Part shown: positions 49,796-57,254 of the stretch, piece by piece
Layout of the letters: each line of letters opens with the position of its first letter
Position numbering within the stretch: position 1 is the first letter of the stretch
The notes under the pieces: model-generated
Told to the model about the DNA's origin: nothing
The model's input: only the letters and a program-made list of their open reading frames with translations
The model's database searches: none
Assembly (NCBI GenBank): GCA_018241685.1
Contig: JAFEDJ010000069.1
Coordinates: 248,001-312,000 of the forward strand
Length of the DNA: 64,000 bases
Reading direction: 5' to 3'
From: Pseudomonadota bacterium
GTDB lineage: Bacteria > Pseudomonadota > Gammaproteobacteria > Burkholderiales > Rhodocyclaceae
Position numbers and translations under genes: made by a program

Positions 49796-50524
49796 GTGAA
49801 ACTCGAACGCATCCTCCAGAATCAGGGCTTCGGCAGCCGCCGCCAGTGCCGCCAGTGGGTGGAACTCGGCGAAGTTCGCATCAACGGCGAGGTCGTGGAC
49901 GACCCCGGCGCCGAGATCGACACCGCCGGCCTGGTCTTCGAAGTCGAAGGCCACAGCTGGACCTTCCGCGAGAAGACCTACGTCGCCCTGTACAAACCGG
50001 CCGGCTACGAGTGCTCCCACGAACCCAAGCACCACCGCAGCGTGTATTCCCTGCTGCCGCAGCAACTGGTGGCCCGCAACGTGCAGAGCGTCGGACGCCT
50101 CGACCAGGACACCACCGGGCTGCTGCTGTTCTCCGACGACGGCGCCTTCATCCACAACCTGTCGTCGCCGAAGAAGCACGTGCCCAAGGTCTATCGCGCC
50201 GAACTGGCCGAAGCCGGCACCGATGCCCTCGTGCAGCGCCTGCTCGACGGCGTCGATCTGATCGACGAGCCCCAGCCGGTGCCGGCCCTGCATGCGCGCC
50301 TGCTGGCCGAGCGGACGCTGGAAATGAGCATCGATCTGGGCAAGTACCACGTCGTCAAGCGCATGATCGCCGCCGCCGGCAACCATGTAGAACAACTCCA
50401 TCGCAGTGGCTTCGGCGGCCTCCACCTGGGTGAGGGGCTGCTAGCCGACCTGACCGAAGGCCAGTGGGTCTATCTTGAAGAGGCCGACCTCCAGCAACTG
50501 CATTCCGCCGCCAGAAAGGCCTGA
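49796..50524 (+). CDS. rsuA: 16S rRNA pseudouridine synthase, RsuA type
   Basis: A 242-residue enzyme: S4 domain at the N-terminus (KLERILQNQGFGSRRQCRQWVELGEVRING) and the synthase core with the catalytic Asp in GRLDQDTTGLLLFSDDG, then KVYRAEL and KYHVVKRMIAAAGNHVEQLHR. RsuA makes pseudouridine 516 in 16S rRNA. The GTG at 49796 is chosen because family proteins begin at the S4 domain; the ribosome site is poor. It is 2 bp from the next pseudouridine-synthase gene. Confidence 0.9.
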   Translation: MKLERILQNQGFGSRRQCRQWVELGEVRINGEVVDDPGAEIDTAGLVFEVEGHSWTFREKTYVALYKPAGYECSHEPKHHRSVYSLLPQQLVARNVQSVGRLDQDTTGLLLFSDDGAFIHNLSSPKKHVPKVYRAELAEAGTDALVQRLLDGVDLIDEPQPVPALHARLLAERTLEMSIDLGKYHVVKRMIAAAGNHVEQLHRSGFGGLHLGEGLLADLTEGQWVYLEEADLQQLHSAARKA

Positions 50525-50526
50525 TC

Positions 50527-51870
50527 ATGACCGACACGCTCCGCCGCCGCGCCCCGCTGCCCACCCGCGATGGCACCCTGAAACTCAAGCCGCGCGCGGC
50601 CGGCGCCGCCGAGGCAGCCCCGCAGGCCCCCGACAGCCCCAAGCCCAACAAGGACTGGCGCAAGCCGGCCGCCGGCAGCACCGGCCGCAACCGCGCCAAG
50701 GCCTCCTTCCCCGAACAGGCCAACGCGGAACCCGAACGCCGTAGTCCGCGCCCGTTCCGCGACGGGGACGCGCCGCGCCAGGGCGGCGAGCGCTTCCGCG
50801 ACGACCGCCCGCGTAGCGATCGCCCCCGCGACGACCGCCCGCCTCGCCCGACCGGCGACCGACCTGCCCGTCCCTTCGGCGACAAGCCGGCACGCTCGTC
50901 CGGCGAACGTACGGCCGGCGAACGTCCGCGGTGGGGCGAAGAGCGCCCGGCCCGGCCCTTTGGCGACCGGCCGCCGCGGCGTCGCGACGACGGCAGCAAC
51001 GACGGTAGCGCGCCGCAACCGGCCAGCCGCCCGCGCGGCGAGTTCGGCAAGGCCGCCGAGGCCCGCCCCCCGCGCCACGAGCGCAAGCAATGGAGCGGCG
51101 AAGCACGTCCAGCCCCCGTACCTTCCCCGCTGCGTGACGACGGTTCGATCCGCCTGTCCAAGCGGATGACCGAACTGGGCCTGTGCTCCCGCCGGGAAGC
51201 CGACGAGTACATCGAAAAGGGCTGGGTCCGCGTGGATGGCCGCGTGGTCAGCGAGCTGGGCTCCCGCGTCAAGCCGGACCAGAAGGTGGAACTCGACCGC
51301 CGCGGCCAGACCGCCCAGGACAGCCGCGTCACCATCCTCCTCAACAAGCCTGTCGGCTACGTATCCGGCCAGGCCGAGGACGGTTACGAACCCGCCAGCG
51401 TGCTGATCACCGCCGAAAACCGCTGGGCCGAGGATCCGTCCGAAAACCGCTACCTGCGCACCCACCACCGTGGCCTCGCACCTGCCGGGCGGCTCGACAT
51501 CGACTCCATCGGCCTGCTGGTGTTCACCCAGGACGGGCGCATCGCCCGCGCGCTGATCGGCGACGACTCAAGCATCGAGAAGGAATACCACGTGCGCGTC
51601 GAGGGCAGCCTCACCGACGAAGGCCTCAAGCTGCTCAACCACGGCCTGTCCCTCGACGGCGAAGCGCTGCGCCCGGCCAAGGTCAGCTGGCTCAATGAAG
51701 ACCAGCTGCGCTTCGTGCTGCGTGAAGGCAAGAAGCGCCAGATTCGCCGCATGTGCGAGCTGGTCGGCCTGAAGGTCGTCGGCCTCAAGCGCGTACGCAT
51801 CGGCCGTGTGATGCTCGGCAACCTGCCGCCGGGCCAGTGGCGCTACCTCGGTCAAGACGAGCTGTTCTGA
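50527..51870 (+). CDS. 23S rRNA pseudouridine synthase (RluF/RluB-like) with long disordered N-terminus
   Basis: A 447-residue protein. Residues 1 to about 205 are low-complexity, rich in Arg, Pro, Asp and Gly with repeated RPARPFGD/RDDRP segments. The S4 domain follows (SIRLSKRMTELGLCSRREADEYIEKGWV), then the core with catalytic Asp in GRLDIDSIGLL and the RluF-like GKKRQIRRMCE. E. coli RluF acts on U2604 of 23S rRNA; its basic tail is at the C-terminus, whereas here it is N-terminal. The extension probably aids RNA or ribosome binding. ATG at 50527. Confidence 0.87.
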   Translation: MTDTLRRRAPLPTRDGTLKLKPRAAGAAEAAPQAPDSPKPNKDWRKPAAGSTGRNRAKASFPEQANAEPERRSPRPFRDGDAPRQGGERFRDDRPRSDRPRDDRPPRPTGDRPARPFGDKPARSSGERTAGERPRWGEERPARPFGDRPPRRRDDGSNDGSAPQPASRPRGEFGKAAEARPPRHERKQWSGEARPAPVPSPLRDDGSIRLSKRMTELGLCSRREADEYIEKGWVRVDGRVVSELGSRVKPDQKVELDRRGQTAQDSRVTILLNKPVGYVSGQAEDGYEPASVLITAENRWAEDPSENRYLRTHHRGLAPAGRLDIDSIGLLVFTQDGRIARALIGDDSSIEKEYHVRVEGSLTDEGLKLLNHGLSLDGEALRPAKVSWLNEDQLRFVLREGKKRQIRRMCELVGLKVVGLKRVRIGRVMLGNLPPGQWRYLGQDELF

Positions 51871-51961
51871 GACTGCTGCGGGCACGCACCTGACATAGGG
51901 TGCCTGCGGGACGCCGGGGCCGGGTTAGAATTGCCCGCCACGGCTGCCCCGCAAGGGGGCT

Positions 51962-51984
51962 CCACCACCCGCAGCGGGTGGTGG
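51962..51984. repeat. Perfect inverted repeat between rRNA-modification and secreted-protein genes
   Basis: CCACCACCCGC and GCGGGTGGTGG flank a single A, giving 11-bp arms. A smaller GCCCC/GGGGC stem is just upstream at 51946-51960. No T-run follows. It may be a weak terminator or an operator for the gene starting at 52028. Confidence 0.5.
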
Positions 51985-52027
51985 GCGCCGCATACCGCGC
52001 AGCACTCCACCCGCGACGTGACCGACG

Positions 52028-52678
52028 ATGCTTGTGTCCTTGCTGTACCGCTTAGCCTTACTGCTTCTGGCCGGCCTGGCCTGTAGCCCAGCGTTGGCGG
52101 AACTCGACGAGACATATCAGGGGCTGCTGACCCCCGAGAGCTTCGAGGCCCTCGTACCGATCACGATTCAGCTGAAGGAACAAGGCGGGCGGCTCACGGG
52201 TACCGTCACCATGGGCTCCCCCTTCCAGGCATCCGCCCCCATCGTGGCCGGCGAAAACAAGTATGGGCAATGCACCCTGCGGCTCATCCTGCCCCCTTCC
52301 GTCACGCTACGGATGTCCGGCAGCTGTCAAGCGAGCATGTTCGAGGGGCGTTACACAATTTCCTCAGCCAAGGACAACAACAGATCCAAAGGCACCTTTC
52401 GCCTGATGCGCAAGGATGTCAAGGGCAGCGACGAGGACAAGAACGCCCATTCCCCCTTTGCGCCACCAACCGGCAGCGTCACCGACTGCATCAAGGCCAA
52501 CACCCGCTGCCTGCTCGCCTGCCCGCAAGGGGATTACAACACCGAGTTCCTGTGCTCCAACCGGTGCCGCCACAAGTACCAGGCCTGCAAGGCAAAGTTC
52601 TCGGCGACACCCTCTCCACGCAGCTTCGGCAGCATCGCACCGCCCGATGCCGGTATGCTCCCCGCGCCATCGCGTTGA
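52028..52678 (+). CDS. Secreted cysteine-containing protein of unknown function
   Basis: A 216-residue protein with signal peptide LLYRLALLLLAGLACSPALA, a beta-rich middle (IQLKEQGGRLTGTVTMGSPF, CTLRLILPPSVTLRMSGSCQ) and a C-terminal cluster of seven cysteines between about residues 152 and 187 (DCIKANTRCLLACPQGDY, FLCSNRCRHKYQACKAKF). Disulfides and periplasmic or outer-membrane location are likely. No family is recognised. Confidence 0.7.
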   Translation: MLVSLLYRLALLLLAGLACSPALAELDETYQGLLTPESFEALVPITIQLKEQGGRLTGTVTMGSPFQASAPIVAGENKYGQCTLRLILPPSVTLRMSGSCQASMFEGRYTISSAKDNNRSKGTFRLMRKDVKGSDEDKNAHSPFAPPTGSVTDCIKANTRCLLACPQGDYNTEFLCSNRCRHKYQACKAKFSATPSPRSFGSIAPPDAGMLPAPSR

Positions 52679-52722
52679 CCGCCCCGCACAGGTACCAAGC
52701 TGCAGCGCCCCCTGCGTGAAGG

Positions 52723-52728
52723 TATAAT
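52723..52728 (+). promoter_or_regulatory. Probable -10 element of prfB
   Basis: TATAAT lies 35 bp before the prfB start codon. The -35 region 17 bp upstream (CTGCAG) is poor, so activity may depend on other factors. Confidence 0.5.
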
Positions 52729-52762
52729 GCCCGGTTTTCCCGCACCAGCCAGGGCCCCGATC

Positions 52763-53867
52763 ATGGAAGCAGAACGTCTCAACGCCATCTCCAACAAGCT
52801 CGCCGACCTGAAGGCCCGGGAGCTCGAACTTCGGAGGTATCTTTGACTACGACTCCAAGGCTGAGAAGCTGATCGAGGTCAGCAAACAACTCGAAGATCC
52901 GGACATCTGGAACGACGCCAAGCACGCCCAGGAGCTCGGCAAGGAAAAGAAGACGCTGGAAGGCGTCGTGCTGACGCTGCAGGAGATCGAGCAAGGCATC
53001 GCCGACGGCAAGGACCTGTTCGAGCTCGCCTCCATGGAGGAGGATGAGGACACCATGCAGGCCGTCGAAGCCGACGTGGCCAGCGTCGAAGCCCGGGTCG
53101 GCGAACTCGAATTCCGCCGCATGTTCAGCAATCCGATGGACGGCAACGCCTGCTTCATCGAAATCCAGGCCGGCGCCGGCGGCACCGAGGCCCAGGACTG
53201 GGCCGGCATGCTCGAACGCATGTACCTGCGCTACGCCGAACGCAAGGGCTTCCAGGTCGAACTGCTGGAAGAATCCGAGGGCGAAGTGGCCGGCATCAAG
53301 AGCTGCACGATCAAGGTCGGCGGAGAATACGCCTACGGCTTCCTGCGCACCGAGACCGGCATCCACCGCCTGGTCCGCAAGAGCCCCTTCGACTCCAACG
53401 CGCGCCGCCACACCAGCTTCACGTCGGTGTTCGTCTTCCCCGAGGTTGACGACTCCATCGAGATCGACATCAACCCGGCCGACGTGCGTACCGACACCTA
53501 CCGCGCCTCCGGCGCCGGCGGTCAGCACATCAACAAGACCGACTCCGCGGTACGTCTGACCCACATCCCGACGGGCATCGTCGTACAGTGCCAGAACGAC
53601 CGTTCCCAGCACCGCAACAAGGACGAAGCCTGGTCGATGCTGCGGGCGCGCCTCTACGAAGCCGAGCTGCGCAAGCGCCAGAGCGAACAGCAGAAGCTCG
53701 AGGACGCCAAGAGCGACATCGGCTGGGGCCACCAGATCCGCTCCTACGTGCTCGACCAGAGCCGCATCAAGGATCTGCGCACCAACTACGAAGTCGGCAA
53801 CACCCAGGGCGTGCTCGACGGCGACCTGGACGGCTTCATCCAGGCCAGCCTGAAGCAAGGCGTGTAA
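52763..53867 (+). CDS. prfB: Peptide chain release factor 2, with programmed +1 frameshift
   Basis: RF2, 367 residues after a +1 shift at codon 27. The 5' part (MEAERLNAISNKLADLKA) runs to CTT TGA at 52841-52846; shifting one base gives L-D-Y-D-S-K and continues to 53867. It releases chains at UGA and UAA. The SPF anticodon-like motif (KSPFDSNARRHTSF) and the catalytic GGQ at residues 252-254 (SGAGGQHINKTDSAVRL) are intact. The frameshift lets RF2 regulate its own synthesis. A strong terminator follows the gene. Confidence 0.97.
52831..52847 (+). other. prfB programmed frameshift site
   Basis: The site has a Shine-Dalgarno-like CGGAGG, a TAT codon, then CTT TGA C, the canonical arrangement (slippery CTT, in-frame UGA, following C). 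Low RF2 slows termination at the UGA and favours the +1 shift. Confidence 0.95.
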
Positions 53868-53873
53868 CACGGG

Positions 53874-53906
53874 ACGGAGGCCGCTGGCCGGCCTCCGTGC
53901 TTTTTT
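53874..53906 (+). terminator. Rho-independent terminator of prfB
   Basis: ACGGAGGCCG pairs with CGGCCTCCGT around a 5-nt loop, followed by GC and six T. It lies 7 bp past the prfB stop and separates prfB from the next operon. Confidence 0.92.
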
Positions 53907-53930
53907 CCCTCTCCTGATCGAACCGCTACC

Positions 53931-55181
53931 ATGCTGCGAATCCTTGTCTGGTTGAGCGGCAGCATCGTGCTGCTGGCAGTGGCGGCCGTCGTTCTGGCAT
54001 TCCAGGCGGTGGAAGACAAGCCGCTGGTCACCACCGGCAACGCGCCCGCACCCGCGGCACTGATGCGCGCCAAGGCGATCCTCCGCAAGAACGATCCACG
54101 CCGATTGACCCGCGACGAGCGGCGCGAGATCAACATTGCCGCGCCAGACCTGGAAGCGCTGGTCGCCCTCGCCGCCCGCCGCGGCCTCCAGGCCGACACC
54201 CGTGTCGAGTTGCATCAGGGGGGCGCCGAAATCAGCTACTCCGCCCAGTTGCCCCCCAACCCGCTCGGCCGTTACCTCAACGTCAGCACCCAACTCGGCG
54301 CCGGCACCGACGGCCTCAAGTTCGAACAGGTGCGCGTCGGCCGCGTGCCGGTGCCGCCGGCCCTGTTCCAGGCTGCACTCGAGCACTACCTGAAACGTAC
54401 CCAGTTCGCGTCCGATCTCAGTTTGCTGGCGCGCAGCATCGACCGGGTCTCCGTCACACCCGCGGGCGTTCGCGTCGCCTACACTTGGCAGCCCGAACTG
54501 CTCGACTCGGCCCGTGCGCTGGCCATCGATCCGGCCCGACGCGACGGCCTGGCCGACGCCCAGCGGCGCCTGACGGCACGCATCGACAGCCTCGGCACAC
54601 GGCCAAGCGCACCGCTTGCCAGCGTGCTCGGCCCGCTGCTGCAGGAGGCCGGCGAACGCAGCCGCTCCGGCGAGCGCAGCAGTGCTTACCGGGACATCCT
54701 GTTGGTCACCGCCGCTCAGCTGTCCGGCCACGACATCGCCCTGCTGATTCCCGAAGCCCGCCAGTGGCCGCGCCCGCGCCCGGTGACGCTGACACTGCGC
54801 GGCCGTGAGGACCTCGCCCAGCATTTCACCGTCTCCGCCGCGCTGGCCGCATGGGCCGGCGAACCGCTGGCCAACGCCATTGGGCTCGACAAGGAAGTCA
54901 GCGACTCCCGCGGTGGCAGTGGCTTCTCCTTCGTGGACCTGGCCGCCGACCGGGCTGGCACACGCCTCGGCGAACTAGCCGCCCGCGACCCCGAGCGTCT
55001 CGCCGCGGCGGTCTCCGCCGGCCTGCGCGACGCGTCCCTGCTGCCACCGATCGACGGCCTGCCCGAATCCATGATGGCCGACGAGTTCCAGCGCCGCTTC
55101 GGCGGTGTCGATGCGCCGGCCTACAAGCGCATGGCCGACGAAGTCGAACGCCGCGTCGCCGCCCTCGCCCTGTTCCGCTAA
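53931..55181 (+). CDS. Membrane-anchored periplasmic protein of unknown function
   Basis: A 416-residue protein with one N-terminal membrane helix (about 5-26, LVWLSGSIVLLAVAAVVLAF) and a large, probably periplasmic remainder. Central parts are beta-like (RVELHQGGAEISYSAQLPPNPLGRYLNVST) and later parts helical (DILLVTAAQLSGHDIALLIPEARQW). No family is recognised. Its stop is 7 bp before the kleisin-like gene and it follows the prfB terminator, so it appears to be the first gene of the condensin operon. Whether it works with the condensin is unknown. Confidence 0.75.
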   Translation: MLRILVWLSGSIVLLAVAAVVLAFQAVEDKPLVTTGNAPAPAALMRAKAILRKNDPRRLTRDERREINIAAPDLEALVALAARRGLQADTRVELHQGGAEISYSAQLPPNPLGRYLNVSTQLGAGTDGLKFEQVRVGRVPVPPALFQAALEHYLKRTQFASDLSLLARSIDRVSVTPAGVRVAYTWQPELLDSARALAIDPARRDGLADAQRRLTARIDSLGTRPSAPLASVLGPLLQEAGERSRSGERSSAYRDILLVTAAQLSGHDIALLIPEARQWPRPRPVTLTLRGREDLAQHFTVSAALAAWAGEPLANAIGLDKEVSDSRGGSGFSFVDLAADRAGTRLGELAARDPERLAAAVSAGLRDASLLPPIDGLPESMMADEFQRRFGGVDAPAYKRMADEVERRVAALALFR

Positions 55182-55188
55182 GCCCCGC

Positions 55189-56544
55189 ATGAACGAAGTC
55201 CGCCTGGAAGAACTGCTGGCCCCCGGCGTCGCCGCCGACGACGTCCCCGAACTCGCCCCGCTGATCCAAGCCCGCCCGCTGCTGTCCGCCTTCAGCACCC
55301 TGTTCCACGGCAGCGAGGCCGAGGTGCTGATGCGCCTGCTGGTGCTGCGCGAGATCGGCAGGGAGACCGACGCCCCGCGCTGGGAACCCGAACAACTGCG
55401 CCAGCGCTTCTCCTTCCTCGACCACGTCAAGCTTGAGACGGTACTGCGCCGCCTGCGCAGCAACGGCCTGCTGGAGATCGGCGACGACAGCCTGTACGCC
55501 TTGTCCGACCTCGGCCGCAACGCCGTCGCAGCAATCGGCATGATGGTCAGCTTCAGCGCCGAAGACGATCTGGAGCTGGGTTTCCTCACGGCCCAGCTGG
55601 CCGGCCTGCAGGCCGTCGGCAGCGTCACGCCGGAAGCCCTCGGCCACCTGCTCGGCAAGCTCAACGACCTGGCCTGGCATTTCGAGGAGGCCATCGCTTC
55701 CGGCTCCGAATTTCGCATCGCCGACGCCCGCCGCCGCCTGTCCGCCAACACCCGCTGGATCGAAAAGGGCACCGAAGTCCTGCACGAACTGCTGGCCGAC
55801 CCCGACGTACCCTTCGACCTGGCCCGTATCGCCCAGCGCATCGGCCTCGCCCAATCGCGCCTGGCCCGTGTGGACGCGGCATTCCAGCGGGCGGTCAACA
55901 AGATCGAAGCCCAGCGCGTGACCCTCGGCGGCTCCGGCATTTCGTCCAGCGACGTGGCCGCCTGGCTGCGCAGCCTGGACGTCCGCAAGCTGGCCAGCCT
56001 GACCGTCGGCTGCCTCGCCCCAGCCCCCGAACTCACCTTGCTGGCTGGCGGCCACGAGCTTCTCGACCGGGCCGAAATGGCGCTGTCGGAAGAAGCCCGC
56101 CAGATGGAGGCCGACATCGCGCTGCCGAGCGCCGAGGAAGCCCCCAGCCGCAACCAGCCGGAGCAGGAAGACCTGCGCCTGCTGCAACACTTCAGCCAAC
56201 GCCTGTCGCGCCTCACCGAACCCGGCCAGACGCCGGCCAGCCTGGCCAGCGTGGTTACCGGCGGCGGCTTCCCCGCGGCCTCCTACCGCCTGTCCCTGCT
56301 GGCCCTGCTCGCCGATGGCGGTGGCGAAGGCGGCGCGACGCCGGCCGACGGTCCGATCGGCGAGTTCATGCGCCTGCCCCTCGAAGTGCGCTTCGAGGCC
56401 GCCACCGTGAAGGTCGGCGAAGACGAGATCGCCACCATGTCGGTCGGCCTTGTCGGCGCCCACGGCAGCCTGCCGGCCCGCGAAATGGTGCCCGTCCTAG
56501 ACGCCGCCTCCGCATCCTCCGAATCCCTTTCCGACCCAGCCTGA
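55189..56544 (+). CDS. mksF: Kleisin-like condensin subunit, MksF/MukF type
   Basis: A 451-residue protein. A winged-helix-like N-terminus (EVLMRLLVLREIGRETDAPRWEPEQLRQRFSFLDHVKLETVLRRL followed by SNGLLEIGDDSLYALSDLGR) precedes a long helical region (about 130-250) and an acidic linker, fitting the kleisin role of bridging SMC heads. Assignment rests on position, size and partner genes more than on motifs. Its stop overlaps the next start by one base (TGATG), so the three subunits are co-translated. JetA of Wadjet systems has the same architecture and is the main alternative. Confidence 0.65.
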   Translation: MNEVRLEELLAPGVAADDVPELAPLIQARPLLSAFSTLFHGSEAEVLMRLLVLREIGRETDAPRWEPEQLRQRFSFLDHVKLETVLRRLRSNGLLEIGDDSLYALSDLGRNAVAAIGMMVSFSAEDDLELGFLTAQLAGLQAVGSVTPEALGHLLGKLNDLAWHFEEAIASGSEFRIADARRRLSANTRWIEKGTEVLHELLADPDVPFDLARIAQRIGLAQSRLARVDAAFQRAVNKIEAQRVTLGGSGISSSDVAAWLRSLDVRKLASLTVGCLAPAPELTLLAGGHELLDRAEMALSEEARQMEADIALPSAEEAPSRNQPEQEDLRLLQHFSQRLSRLTEPGQTPASLASVVTGGGFPAASYRLSLLALLADGGGEGGATPADGPIGEFMRLPLEVRFEAATVKVGEDEIATMSVGLVGAHGSLPAREMVPVLDAASASSESLSDPA

Positions 56545-57254
56545 TGGAACAACAGATCCGGACCCTCACCGCGCGCCTGCTGGCCAGCCGCAGCCTGCCG
56601 CGCACCGACCCGCTGGTGCGCCGCGCGCTGGTGGACGAGACCTTCCGCGTCGAACTCGACGCCCGCCTCACCGCCGTCGGCCTGCAGCTCATCGACAACC
56701 CCTACGCCGAGCACGTCGCCACCGCCCTCACCGAGGACATGCATGAGCCGGTGTTCGGCGCCACCCGCGAGTACGCCGCCAGCAACATCGGCCTGACCCG
56801 CGACCAGCTGGCGCTGCTGGTGGTCATCTGGGCGCTGATCATCCTGCCCAAGCGCGAGCGCCAGGTGAATCGCCAGAAGCTCGGCGACGACGGCCAGGGC
56901 GACATGTTCAGCAAGGACGCCCCGGTGGAGCGCGGCGACGCCGTCTCCAGCCCCATCGTCGAAGCCTCCCTGCTGGCCGACTTCGCCAACACCCTCGGCC
57001 ACAAGACCTACGTGCAGGGCAAGCTACTGTCCCGCCTGGCCCAGCTCGGCTTCATCGAACGCAAGGCCGGCATGATCCACGAAGGCCCGCTGCTCGACGT
57101 GCTGCTCGACTACCGCACCCTCGCCGACCGCATCGTGCACGGCACCCTCGGCGAAGTGCTCGCCCAGGCCGGACACCCGCTCCCCAGCCTCGAAGCCTTT
57201 GCGGACGATGACGTCGCCAACATCGAAGAGGCCGGCTCGGAGGAGGACTACTAA
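56544..57254 (+). CDS. mksE: Kite-like condensin subunit, MksE/MukE type
   Basis: A 236-residue protein expected to bind the kleisin as a dimer. Two winged-helix-like regions can be traced, one around DPLVRRALVDETFRVELDARL and one around ASLLADFANTLGHKTYVQGKLLSRLAQLGFIERK, and the C-terminus is acidic (DDVANIEEAGSEEDY). It overlaps the genes on both sides by one base (TAATG with the SMC gene). The JetB protein of Wadjet is the alternative. Confidence 0.65.
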   Translation: MEQQIRTLTARLLASRSLPRTDPLVRRALVDETFRVELDARLTAVGLQLIDNPYAEHVATALTEDMHEPVFGATREYAASNIGLTRDQLALLVVIWALIILPKRERQVNRQKLGDDGQGDMFSKDAPVERGDAVSSPIVEASLLADFANTLGHKTYVQGKLLSRLAQLGFIERKAGMIHEGPLLDVLLDYRTLADRIVHGTLGEVLAQAGHPLPSLEAFADDDVANIEEAGSEEDY

